Notes under the pieces: model-generated | Told to the model about the DNA's origin: nothing | The model's input: only the letters and a program-made list of their open reading frames with translations | The model's database searches: none | Shown here: positions 15,512-23,378 of the stretch, piece after piece | Layout of the letters: each line of letters starts with the position of its first letter | Numbering within the stretch: the stretch's first letter is position 1 | Source of the DNA: Thermomicrobiales bacterium | GTDB taxonomy: Bacteria; Chloroflexota; Chloroflexia; Thermomicrobiales; UBA6265 | Assembly (NCBI GenBank): GCA_019637585.1 | Contig: JAHBVL010000016.1 | Span: 1 to 53,956, forward strand | Direction of reading: 5' to 3' | DNA: 53,956 bases | Made by a program: the position numbers and the translations under genes

Positions 15512-15542
15512 CGCTGGTGACCGCGTCATGCGGTCACCAGCG
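15512..15542 (+). promoter_or_regulatory. Intercistronic stem-loop after binding-protein gene
   Basis: CGCTGGTGACCGC pairs perfectly with GCGGTCACCAGCG across the loop GTCAT, 12 bases after the binding-protein stop and 21 bases before the permease start. There is no U-tract. Such structures usually protect the upstream mRNA, or partly terminate transcription, so that the receptor is made in excess over the membrane parts. Confidence 0.7.
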
Positions 15543-15563
15543 TGTTCCAGAAAAGGAGCATGA

Positions 15564-16589
15564 ATGAGCGCTGAAATCTCGACTCCGGCCAGATCGGTCG
15601 GTGCATCAGGGCAGAGCTCATTGCAAGACTTCCTCCGCCGCCTCTTCGGCAGCCAGGAAGGGGTGCTCTTTCTCATCGTGGCCGTCCTCTGGCTCTACCT
15701 CATGTCGCGGTCCGACGTCTTCTTCACCCAACGCAATATCGGGGTCATGCTGAGCCAGGTTTCCATGATCGCCATCACTGGATTCGGCATGACGATGTTG
15801 ATGATCGCCCGCGAGGTCGATCTGTCGGTCGGATCGATGCAGGCGTTCGCTGGCGTGACGGCGATGCAGGCGCTCAACGAATCGCACAGCCTGATCGTCG
15901 GTCTACTGGCTGCGCTGGCGGTCGGCGCCATCGTCGGGGCGATCAACGCCGGCGCCACACTCGGGCTCAAGATCAGCTCGTTCATCGTCACCCTGGCGAT
16001 GATGCAGATCGTGCGCGGCCTGGCATATACGAGCACAAACGCCGCCGTTCAGAACGAGCACAAGCTGGCGTCGTTCAAGAAGGTGTTCAACGGCGCATTC
16101 ATCGAAAACCCCGTTCGTATTCCGAATCCTGTTTTGACGATGGTCATTATCTTCATCATATTTGGATTGATTCTCAGCCGGACGACATTTGGACGATCGA
16201 TCTACGCAATTGGCGGCAATCCGGAAGCCGCTGCGCTTTCCGGCATTCCGGTGAATCGGATCAAGGCTATCTGTTTCATCATCACCGGCATGCTGGCCGC
16301 ACTGAGCGCCTTCATGCTGATCGCACGCATGAATTCCGGACAAAACAACGCCGGTTTCGGCTTCGAGCTCCAGGTCATCGGTTCGGTGCTGCTAGGCGGC
16401 GCCAGTCTGGCCGGCGGTAAGGGAACGCTGGTCGGCACCCTCCTGGCCGCGGTTCTGCTTGGGACTGTGAACAACGGCATCGTTCTCCTCGGATACAACT
16501 CGAACTGGCAGACTGCCGTGGTCGGTCTGATGATCCTCACCGCGGTTTTCCTCGACACGATGCGCCGCCGCATGACCGGGCAGAGTTAG
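15564..16589 (+). CDS. Sugar ABC transporter permease (first)
   Basis: A 341-aa integral membrane protein of the BPD_transp_2 family (RbsC/XylH type) with about nine to ten hydrophobic helices. Family hallmarks are GFGMTMLMIAREVDLSVGSM near residue 75 and the late GSVLLGGASLAGGKGTLVGT loop. It forms half of the membrane channel. A good AAAAGGAG ribosome-binding site precedes the ATG. The ATPase gene follows after 7 bases. Confidence 0.95.
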   Translation: MSAEISTPARSVGASGQSSLQDFLRRLFGSQEGVLFLIVAVLWLYLMSRSDVFFTQRNIGVMLSQVSMIAITGFGMTMLMIAREVDLSVGSMQAFAGVTAMQALNESHSLIVGLLAALAVGAIVGAINAGATLGLKISSFIVTLAMMQIVRGLAYTSTNAAVQNEHKLASFKKVFNGAFIENPVRIPNPVLTMVIIFIIFGLILSRTTFGRSIYAIGGNPEAAALSGIPVNRIKAICFIITGMLAALSAFMLIARMNSGQNNAGFGFELQVIGSVLLGGASLAGGKGTLVGTLLAAVLLGTVNNGIVLLGYNSNWQTAVVGLMILTAVFLDTMRRRMTGQS

Positions 16590-16596
16590 GAGAACC

Positions 16597-18120
16597 ATGG
16601 CGACCACGACCAGCGCCCCCCTTCTCACACTCGCCGGCATTCGCAAGGAGTTCCCCGGCGTCGTCGCATTGGCCGGAGTCAATTTCGAGCTCCTGCCGGG
16701 CGAGGTGCATGCGCTTGTCGGCGAGAACGGCGCCGGCAAGAGCACGATGATCAAAATCATCTCGGGCCTCTACCGGCCCGATGCCGGGGAGATGGCGGTG
16801 GGCGGAGAGGTTGCCGAGTTCCGGTCACCCGCTGACTCGATTGCCCGGCGCATCAAGGTCGTTTATCAGGAGCTCGACCTGGTGCCGGACATGTCGGTTG
16901 CCGAGAATGTTTTCCTCGGCGGCTACCCCAAAACACCGCGAGGCTTGGTCGACTGGGCCGCGTTGAACAGCCGCACCGAGAGCCTGCTGGCCGAGCTCGG
17001 TCTCGATATCGACCCGGGCACCCCGGTCGGAGAGCTGCGCGTCGCCGAACAGCAGCTCGTCGAGATCGCCCGAGCCCTGTCGCAACAAGCGCAAATCGTG
17101 ATCATGGACGAACCGACCTCCGCGCTCAGTCCGGGCGAAGTCGACCGGCTCTTCGCCGTCATCGAACAGCTCCAGCAGCGGGGAGTCGGGATCATTTACG
17201 TCTCCCACAAGCTCGACGAGATTTTCCGCATCGCCGACCGCGTCACCGTGTTCCGCGACGGTCAATTGGTGACCACCACGCCAATCGCGGAGACCTCGAT
17301 CCAGCAGCTGGTGACCTGGATGGTCGGGCGGGAACTGAGCGATCTCTATCCGAAGTCACCCGCGGTCATCGGGGAACCGCTGCTGCGCGTCAGCAACGTT
17401 TCCGGACCAGGAATCTACGATCTCTCGCTGACCGTTCATGCCGGAGAAGTGGTCGGTATCTTCGGACTGATGGGCGCCGGCATCAATTCGGTGGGCCGGG
17501 TGATCTTCGGAGCCAGTCCGCGCACCGCCGGGCAAGTGACACTGGCCGGGCAGGAGGTTGGGGCTGGATCGCCGGGCGACGCCATGGAGAAGGGACTCGC
17601 GCTCCTGACCGAAAACCGCAAAGAAGACGGTCTCGTTCTACCCCTCTCGGTCAAGAACAACATGACCCTCGCCTCCCTGCGCAAGTTCGCCACGTTTGGC
17701 TGGCTCTGGCCGCGGCAGGAGATCAAGGAATCGGCCGACTATGTCAACCGCCTCTCGATCAAGACACCGTCGCTCAGGCAGCAGGTCCGCTTCCTGAGCG
17801 GCGGGAATCAGCAGAAGGTGCTGATGGCCCGCTGGATGATGCGCGATCCGAAAGTGCTGCTCCTGACCGAGCCGACCCGCGGCATCGATGTCGGTTCCAA
17901 GGCCGAGATCTATCGACTGATCGACGAAATGGCCCACCGTGGACTGGGAATTCTCTTTATGTCGACCGAAATCCCGGAGATTCTGGGAATCGCCGACCGG
18001 ATTCTGGTGATGCGCGAGGGGCGTATCGTGGCGGCGTTCGGCCGGAACGAAGCGACCCAGGAACGGCTGGTGGCGGCGGCCGCTTCTGATCTGAACGACG
18101 CGATCGTAGAAGCAGGATAG
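16597..18120 (+). CDS. Sugar ABC transporter ATP-binding protein (dual NBD)
   Basis: A 507-aa RbsA/MglA/XylG-type protein with two fused nucleotide-binding domains. The first has Walker A GENGAGKST (42-50), a signature-like LRVAEQQLVEIARALS and Walker B VIMDEPTSAL. The second has the degenerate GLMGAGINSVG in place of Walker A, which is usual for this family, and LSGGNQQKV as signature. It powers import by the flanking permeases. Start and stop are tightly spaced with both neighbours (7 and 2 bases). Confidence 0.96.
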   Translation: MATTTSAPLLTLAGIRKEFPGVVALAGVNFELLPGEVHALVGENGAGKSTMIKIISGLYRPDAGEMAVGGEVAEFRSPADSIARRIKVVYQELDLVPDMSVAENVFLGGYPKTPRGLVDWAALNSRTESLLAELGLDIDPGTPVGELRVAEQQLVEIARALSQQAQIVIMDEPTSALSPGEVDRLFAVIEQLQQRGVGIIYVSHKLDEIFRIADRVTVFRDGQLVTTTPIAETSIQQLVTWMVGRELSDLYPKSPAVIGEPLLRVSNVSGPGIYDLSLTVHAGEVVGIFGLMGAGINSVGRVIFGASPRTAGQVTLAGQEVGAGSPGDAMEKGLALLTENRKEDGLVLPLSVKNNMTLASLRKFATFGWLWPRQEIKESADYVNRLSIKTPSLRQQVRFLSGGNQQKVLMARWMMRDPKVLLLTEPTRGIDVGSKAEIYRLIDEMAHRGLGILFMSTEIPEILGIADRILVMREGRIVAAFGRNEATQERLVAAAASDLNDAIVEAG

Positions 18121-18122
18121 CA

Positions 18123-19169
18123 ATGAGCAGTGTCTTCGCCTCTCCGCAGGAGAACGGCTGGCAGAAGTGGAAAGCGGTGTGGGCGCGCAACGAAGCGCTG
18201 AGCCTGCTGGTGCTGCTCGCCGGGGTCATCGCGCTGTTCATGGTCATCGAACCAACCATGCGCAAGTCGTCCGTCTATTGGGATCTGCTGCGCCAAGTCT
18301 CGCCGACGATGGTCGCCGCCGTCGGCATCACATTGCTTCTGCTTTCCGGGGAGTTCGATCTGACCGTCGGTTCAATGCTGGCGTTGACCGGCATCGTCAT
18401 CGTCGACACGTTCAACCGCACTGACAACATGTGGCTGGGCATCCTGGCCGGGTTGCTGACCGGACTGGTCATCGGCGCGATCAACGGCACATTCGTCACC
18501 GTGATCGGCATGGAATCGCTGATGACGACTCTCGGTATGATGTTCGCCATCCGGGGTCTGGTTTACGTCTACACGAACCAAACGCCGATTGTCGATCAGA
18601 ACCGGTTCACGCAGTTCACCCGTCTCTGGTTCAAGAATTTCGGCCCGGTTCCCTCGCCGATCATCGTGGCGCTGGTGCTAGTGGCACTGGCCTACTTCCT
18701 GGCGACGCGAACCGAGTTCGGCCGCAACACCTACGCCATCGGCGGCAACGCCAACGCAGCGCGCGTCTCGGGTATCAATGTCCGTCGCGTGAAGTTCACC
18801 CTGTTCGTGATCAGCGGTCTCATGGCTTCGGTCGCGGGGCTCCTCTATACGGCACAAACCGACACGGGCTATTTCAACGCCGGTCTGGGCTTCGAGTTGG
18901 AGGTCCTGGCGGCGGTGGTGTTGGGCGGCGCCAGCCTGGCCGGCGGTCAGGGAAACGTGACCAGCACCGCGCTGGCGGTGTTGATCATCGGCACGATCGG
19001 CAAGGGCATGCGGTTGATGTCGATCGACACGACCCAGCAATTGCTCGTCATCGGTATCGTGATGCTGATCGCCGTCTACTACCACCGCATTCGCAAGCAG
19101 ACTGCGGCACGATTGACGCAGGAAGCGTACGCCGCCCGCCAGGCGGCACGAGGGAATGTTCTGGCATGA
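18123..19169 (+). CDS. Sugar ABC transporter permease (second)
   Basis: A 348-aa BPD_transp_2 permease, homologous to the first (GITLLLLSGEFDLTVGSM; VLGGASLAGGQGNVT). It supplies the other half of the channel, implying a heterodimeric translocator. It begins 2 bases after the ATPase stop and ends with an ATGA overlap into the next gene, so import and catabolism are translationally coupled. Confidence 0.95.
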   Translation: MSSVFASPQENGWQKWKAVWARNEALSLLVLLAGVIALFMVIEPTMRKSSVYWDLLRQVSPTMVAAVGITLLLLSGEFDLTVGSMLALTGIVIVDTFNRTDNMWLGILAGLLTGLVIGAINGTFVTVIGMESLMTTLGMMFAIRGLVYVYTNQTPIVDQNRFTQFTRLWFKNFGPVPSPIIVALVLVALAYFLATRTEFGRNTYAIGGNANAARVSGINVRRVKFTLFVISGLMASVAGLLYTAQTDTGYFNAGLGFELEVLAAVVLGGASLAGGQGNVTSTALAVLIIGTIGKGMRLMSIDTTQQLLVIGIVMLIAVYYHRIRKQTAARLTQEAYAARQAARGNVLA

Positions 19170-20242
19170 GCGCCTGTTTCGCCGAAGAGATCGCCCTGCC
19201 GCAGGGGATCTCGGCATACCGGTTCGGCAACGAGCTGGTTTCCATGACCATCCTCCCCGAAAAGGGAGCAGATATCCACGAATGGGTACATCGCCGGACC
19301 GGCACCGATGTGCTCTGGAAAAGCCCCTGGGGTTTACGCCGGCACCGCAACAACACCACCAGCTCGGTTTCGACGATGGTGGCCTGGATGGACGCCTATC
19401 AAGGTGGCTGGCAAGTCCTCTTCCCCAGTGGCGGGGGGCCGAGTCAATACCGCGGCGTCGAGCTGAACTTTCATGGCGAGGCGTCGGCCGTGGCCTGGGA
19501 TCTCGAAGAGTTTGGCGCGTCGACTGATGGCGCCGGGCTCCGGTGCAGCACACGGTTAGCCCGCAGCCCGTTTCACATTTCCCGATCGATCCATCTCGCT
19601 CCCGGCGCGTCGCACATCGTCATCGACGAAACGATCACGAACGACGGAGGTGAAGCGGTCGACTACATGTGGGGACACCATCCGGCGTATGGAGCGCCCT
19701 TCATCGGAGCGGATACGGTCATCGACACGAATGCCGCGACGGTCTCGGTCGATGAGGGATTGACTGGCGCCACGAGTCTCCTGGAAGCCGGCGCCACCTT
19801 TCCCTGGCCGGGAGCGACCCAGCATGGCAACGAGGTCGATCTGCGCACCATCCCAGCCGAAGGAGCCGGGATGGCGAACATGGCCTACATCCATGATTTC
19901 CCCGGAGATGTGGGCTGGTATGGGTTCACCAACCGGAAACTCGGATTCGGAGCAGGTCTCTCCTGGCGAACAGATGACTTCCCCTGCGCCTGGTTCTGGC
20001 AGGAACTGAATGGCACGTCGGGCTATCCCTGGTGGAAGGGCGAATACGTGCTGGCGATCGAGCCGAACACCAGTTTCCCGGGGCATGGTCTGGCCGCCGT
20101 GAAAACACGAGGGATGTCCCGTTCCCTGGAGCCCGGCGAATCGGCGACGGCCAGGATGACCGCCGTCATGTACGAATCGACGACCGGCGTTTCCAGTATC
20201 GATCTGGACGGCAACGTGACGGTGCGGCAGGAGAGAAGCTGA
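19166..20242 (+). CDS. Aldose 1-epimerase-like (mutarotase-fold) protein
   Basis: A 358-aa galactose-mutarotase-fold protein. Supporting motifs are the opening SMTILPEKGADIHEW, the central YMWGHHPAYGAPF with candidate catalytic His, and the late VLAIEPNTSFPGHG with a candidate Glu. It probably interconverts anomers of the imported sugar, or belongs to the DUF4432-like branch. The ATG at 19166 overlaps the permease stop (ATGA); the frame upstream to 18431 is the permease's shadow. Its stop overlaps the next start by one base. Confidence 0.82.
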   Translation: MSACFAEEIALPQGISAYRFGNELVSMTILPEKGADIHEWVHRRTGTDVLWKSPWGLRRHRNNTTSSVSTMVAWMDAYQGGWQVLFPSGGGPSQYRGVELNFHGEASAVAWDLEEFGASTDGAGLRCSTRLARSPFHISRSIHLAPGASHIVIDETITNDGGEAVDYMWGHHPAYGAPFIGADTVIDTNAATVSVDEGLTGATSLLEAGATFPWPGATQHGNEVDLRTIPAEGAGMANMAYIHDFPGDVGWYGFTNRKLGFGAGLSWRTDDFPCAWFWQELNGTSGYPWWKGEYVLAIEPNTSFPGHGLAAVKTRGMSRSLEPGESATARMTAVMYESTTGVSSIDLDGNVTVRQERS

Positions 20243-21126
20243 TGAGCGGCCGAAGCTGGGACATCACCGCTTCCCTCCCTGAAACGCTCCTGCCGATCTC
20301 CGCTTTCGCTCCATTCGTCGAAGGACTCGATCATCCCGAAGGCGTGGCGACTGGTTCGGACGGAACGCTCTACGCCGGGGGCGAAGCGGGACAGATCTAC
20401 CGGGTTTCGCTGAACGGGACGTTCGAGGAAATCGGATCGACGGGCGGCTTCAATCTCGGGCTTTGTCTGGATGCTTCTGACAACGTTTACGTCTGCGACA
20501 ACGGGGCTCACGTGGTGAAGAAGGTCACACCCGAAGGAACGGTCACCACGTACTCCTCAGGCGCGCCGAATCGATCGATGAAGACTCCCAACTATCCCGT
20601 TTTCGATGCTGCCGGCAACCTCTACGTCAGTGACTCCGGCGACTGGAATGCGAACAACGGCTGTGTGTTCCGGGTAGCATCCGGTGGTGAGACAGAGGTG
20701 TTCACGACGGCGGTTTCGGCGTTCCCGAACGGTATGTGCCTGCATCCGGGTGGATCGCACCTGTATGTGGTCGAGTCACAGACATCATCGGTGATCAGGG
20801 TCGAGATCGGCGCCGATGGCTCTGCGGGATCGGTGGAGAAGGTCGTCGAGCTGCCGCATAACGTGCCCGACGGGTTGGCATTCGATGAAGAGGGGAATCT
20901 CTACATCAGCTGCTATTCGCCGGACGTCATCTACCGGCTGACTCCAGCTGGTGAACTCGACCTTCTCGCCGCCGATTGGGAGCGCGTCACTCTGGCTGCG
21001 CCGACGAATCTCGCCTTCTGCGGACCCAAACGCAAAACGCTCGTCGTTGGTTCGCTGGGGCGCTGGCATCTGAGCAAGGCAACGATGGACATCCCAGGCG
21101 CCCGGCTCAACTATCCGGTTTTCTGA
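20242..21126 (+). CDS. SMP-30/gluconolactonase-like beta-propeller
   Basis: A 294-aa six-bladed propeller of the SMP-30/gluconolaconase/LRE family. Repeated blades read HPEGVATGSDGTLYAGGEAG, LGLCLDASDNVYVCDNG and VPDGLAFDEEGNLYISCYSP. Relatives hydrolyse sugar lactones with a divalent metal. Following a mutarotase-like gene and preceding an SDR dehydrogenase, it fits lactone opening after oxidation of the sugar's C1. It starts on a one-base stop/start overlap (TGATG) with the preceding gene. Confidence 0.88.
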   Translation: MSGRSWDITASLPETLLPISAFAPFVEGLDHPEGVATGSDGTLYAGGEAGQIYRVSLNGTFEEIGSTGGFNLGLCLDASDNVYVCDNGAHVVKKVTPEGTVTTYSSGAPNRSMKTPNYPVFDAAGNLYVSDSGDWNANNGCVFRVASGGETEVFTTAVSAFPNGMCLHPGGSHLYVVESQTSSVIRVEIGADGSAGSVEKVVELPHNVPDGLAFDEEGNLYISCYSPDVIYRLTPAGELDLLAADWERVTLAAPTNLAFCGPKRKTLVVGSLGRWHLSKATMDIPGARLNYPVF

Positions 21127-21145
21127 TAAGCACGCGAGGAATCCC

Positions 21146-21940
21146 ATGGCAGACAGAAACAATCGATTCGCCGGCAAGGTCGTCGTCATCACTGGCGCAG
21201 CGATGGGCATCGGCCGGGCCTGTGCCGAAGCATTCGCCGCCGAGGGCGGCTCGGTCGTGATCGGCGATATCAACGAAGCGGCCCGGAACGAAACGGTCGA
21301 GCTGATCACAAACGGGGGCGGGAAAGCGGTTGCCGTCCATTGTGATGTGCGTGTCGCTGCCGACGTCCAAAACCTCGTGCAAACCGCCGTTTCCACATTC
21401 GGCGGCATTGATGTCCTCTACAACGCCGCTGGTGTCGTTCGGTATGGCACCGTCGAGGAATTGACCGAAGACGATTGGGATTTCCAGATCGACATCAACC
21501 TGAAGGGCTCCTTCCTGACCGCCAAGTACGTCATTCCCGAAATGCGCAAGCGGGGTGGCGGATCGATTGTCAACACGGCGTCGGTCCAGGCGTTCGCGTC
21601 GCAGAAAACGGTCGCCGCCTATGCGGCGTCCAAGGGTGGGATCGTCAGTTTCACAACCACGGTGGCGCTCGATCACGCGCACGAGGGCATTCGCTGCAAC
21701 TGCATCGCGCCTGGTTCGATCAGAACGCCGATGCTGGAAGACGCGGCGAACACCTTCGGCGAAGACGATCCCGAAGGAGCGATCGTCGAATGGGGCAGGT
21801 TGCACCCGCTGGGCCGGGTCGGAACGCCGTCGGAAGTAGCCAACCTTGTCCTTTTCCTGGGAAGCGACGAATCATCGTTCTGCACCGGCGGCTGCTATCG
21901 CGTCGACGGCGGACTCCTCTCGCCCCTCTTCAACGGATAG
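21146..21940 (+). CDS. SDR-family dehydrogenase
   Basis: A 264-aa classical short-chain dehydrogenase. The NAD(P)-binding motif is TGAAMGIG. Asp59-type acidic residues after strand 2 (GDINEA) favour NAD. The catalytic Ser, Tyr and Lys lie in NTASVQAF and AAYAASKGG, and the usual VDGG end is present. In this context it may oxidise the imported sugar to its lactone, the SMP-30 substrate, or act on a later keto/hydroxy acid. It starts 19 bases after the lactonase gene. Confidence 0.9.
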   Translation: MADRNNRFAGKVVVITGAAMGIGRACAEAFAAEGGSVVIGDINEAARNETVELITNGGGKAVAVHCDVRVAADVQNLVQTAVSTFGGIDVLYNAAGVVRYGTVEELTEDDWDFQIDINLKGSFLTAKYVIPEMRKRGGGSIVNTASVQAFASQKTVAAYAASKGGIVSFTTTVALDHAHEGIRCNCIAPGSIRTPMLEDAANTFGEDDPEGAIVEWGRLHPLGRVGTPSEVANLVLFLGSDESSFCTGGCYRVDGGLLSPLFNG

Positions 21941-22031
21941 CGTGCGATGCTGCTATTGTGACGAGCGTGGCAGTCCCATGATCTTGGGTCGACATGCTGC
22001 CGTCCGGCGTCCGGGGGCAGCAGAACGCACC

Positions 22032-22135
22032 GTCATCCTGAGCGAAGCGAAGGATCTCCTGCCGCAGCAGTCTCCAGGGAGACGACGGTCGTGGCAGGAG
22101 ACGAGGGAGAGATCCTGCAGTTCGTTCAGGATGAC
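22032..22135. repeat. Long inverted repeat, GTCATCCTGAGCGAAGCG type
   Basis: The outer arms GTCATCCTGA (22032-22041) and TCAGGATGAC (22126-22135) are perfect inverted repeats. Further inward, AAGGATCTC pairs roughly with GAGATCCT, and CTCCTGCC (22056-22063) pairs with GGCAGGAG (22093-22100), allowing a ~104-bp cruciform. I recall this sequence type as a common dispersed intergenic repeat in several phyla. It lies in the gap between the SDR and CoA-transferase genes. Confidence 0.7.
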
Positions 22136-22193
22136 ACAGGGATTCGACGGCGAACAAGACGATTTCGCAATGCACTGAAAGGGAGTTCTTAAG

Positions 22194-23378
22194 ATGCCAG
22201 GACCGCTGGAAGGTCTGCGGGTCGCTGACTTCACACAACTTGCTCAAGGGCCATTCTCGACTCAGATTCTCGGCGACCTGGGTGCGGACATCATCAAGAT
22301 CGAACCGATCAAGGGCGACTGGATGCGCCATTGGTCGATGAACAACACCTGGGTGAACGGCGTCGGCGTCTCCTTCCTCACCCTGAACCGGAACAAGCGC
22401 TCGATCGCCATCGATCTCAAGCAGGAAAAGGGCCGCGAGGTCGCCCTGCGGATCATCGGCGCGTCGGACGTGCTCACCGAGAACTTCCGCCCCGGGGTGA
22501 TGAAGCGACTCGGGCTCGACTATGAATTCCTGCACGAACAGTTCCCCGAGCTGGTCTATGTGGCCAGCACCGGTTGGGGATCGACCGGTCCGTACCTCAC
22601 CCGCCCCGGTCAGGACCTCCTAGCCCAGGCCGTGTCTGGCACGAGCTATCTCCAGGGCGAAGAAGGCGGTCCACCGCAGGCAACCGCGGTGGGCGTCGCC
22701 GATTTCACCGCCGGTTTTCATATCGTGATTGCGGCGCTGGCCGGCGTGTTCCGCCGGCAACAGTCGGGACAGGGACAGCGCGTCGATGTCGACCTGCTCA
22801 GCTCGATGATGCATCTCTATATCCAGGAATACGCCGTCTATCTGAACGGGGGCGGCGATCCTGTGCGGAGCAATTCAGGCATTCCCAACGCCTATCTCGG
22901 CGCGCCCTATGGCTACTTCGAGACGGCCGATGGCTACATCGCCATTCCCATGAATCCGATCGGCAAGGTGGCCGGGCTGATCGGCGTCGAGGGATACGAA
23001 GGGGTGACGGAAACCCAGATCATGGAAGGACGGGACAAGATCCGAGAAGACCTGGCCCGCGGCTTCCTGAAAAAGACGACCGACGAGTGGCTGGACATTC
23101 TCCTGGCCGAGGACATCTGGTGCGCGAAAGTGCAGGATTTCAAGGATGCCGAAAACGATCCGCAGATCGCCGAGAACGAGATGATCGTCGAGTGGGAACA
23201 TCCCGATGCCGGCAAAGTCCGGACGACCGGCGTTCCCTTCCGACTGACCGAGACCCCGGGCGGTGTGTTCATGCCCCCGCCCCGCCTCTCAGAGCACGCC
23301 GATGCGATTCTGGCCGATGTAGCCGGGTATAGCGCTACGGAAATCGATGCGCTCCACGCTGAAGGGACAGTCGCGTAA
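22194..23378 (+). CDS. Class III CoA-transferase (CaiB/BaiF family)
   Basis: A 394-aa CoA-transferase of the formyl-CoA/carnitine-CoA transferase family. The opening LEGLRVADFTQLAQGP, LGADIIKIEP and LNRNKRSIAIDL, and the catalytic Asp141 in RPGQDLLAQA, are diagnostic. It moves CoA between carboxylic acids. It overlaps the following CoA-transferase gene by one base (TAATG). Two mechanistically different CoA-transferases in tandem behind a sugar importer is unusual. The 250-bp repeat-containing gap upstream leaves membership of the sugar operon open. Confidence 0.93.
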   Translation: MPGPLEGLRVADFTQLAQGPFSTQILGDLGADIIKIEPIKGDWMRHWSMNNTWVNGVGVSFLTLNRNKRSIAIDLKQEKGREVALRIIGASDVLTENFRPGVMKRLGLDYEFLHEQFPELVYVASTGWGSTGPYLTRPGQDLLAQAVSGTSYLQGEEGGPPQATAVGVADFTAGFHIVIAALAGVFRRQQSGQGQRVDVDLLSSMMHLYIQEYAVYLNGGGDPVRSNSGIPNAYLGAPYGYFETADGYIAIPMNPIGKVAGLIGVEGYEGVTETQIMEGRDKIREDLARGFLKKTTDEWLDILLAEDIWCAKVQDFKDAENDPQIAENEMIVEWEHPDAGKVRTTGVPFRLTETPGGVFMPPPRLSEHADAILADVAGYSATEIDALHAEGTVA

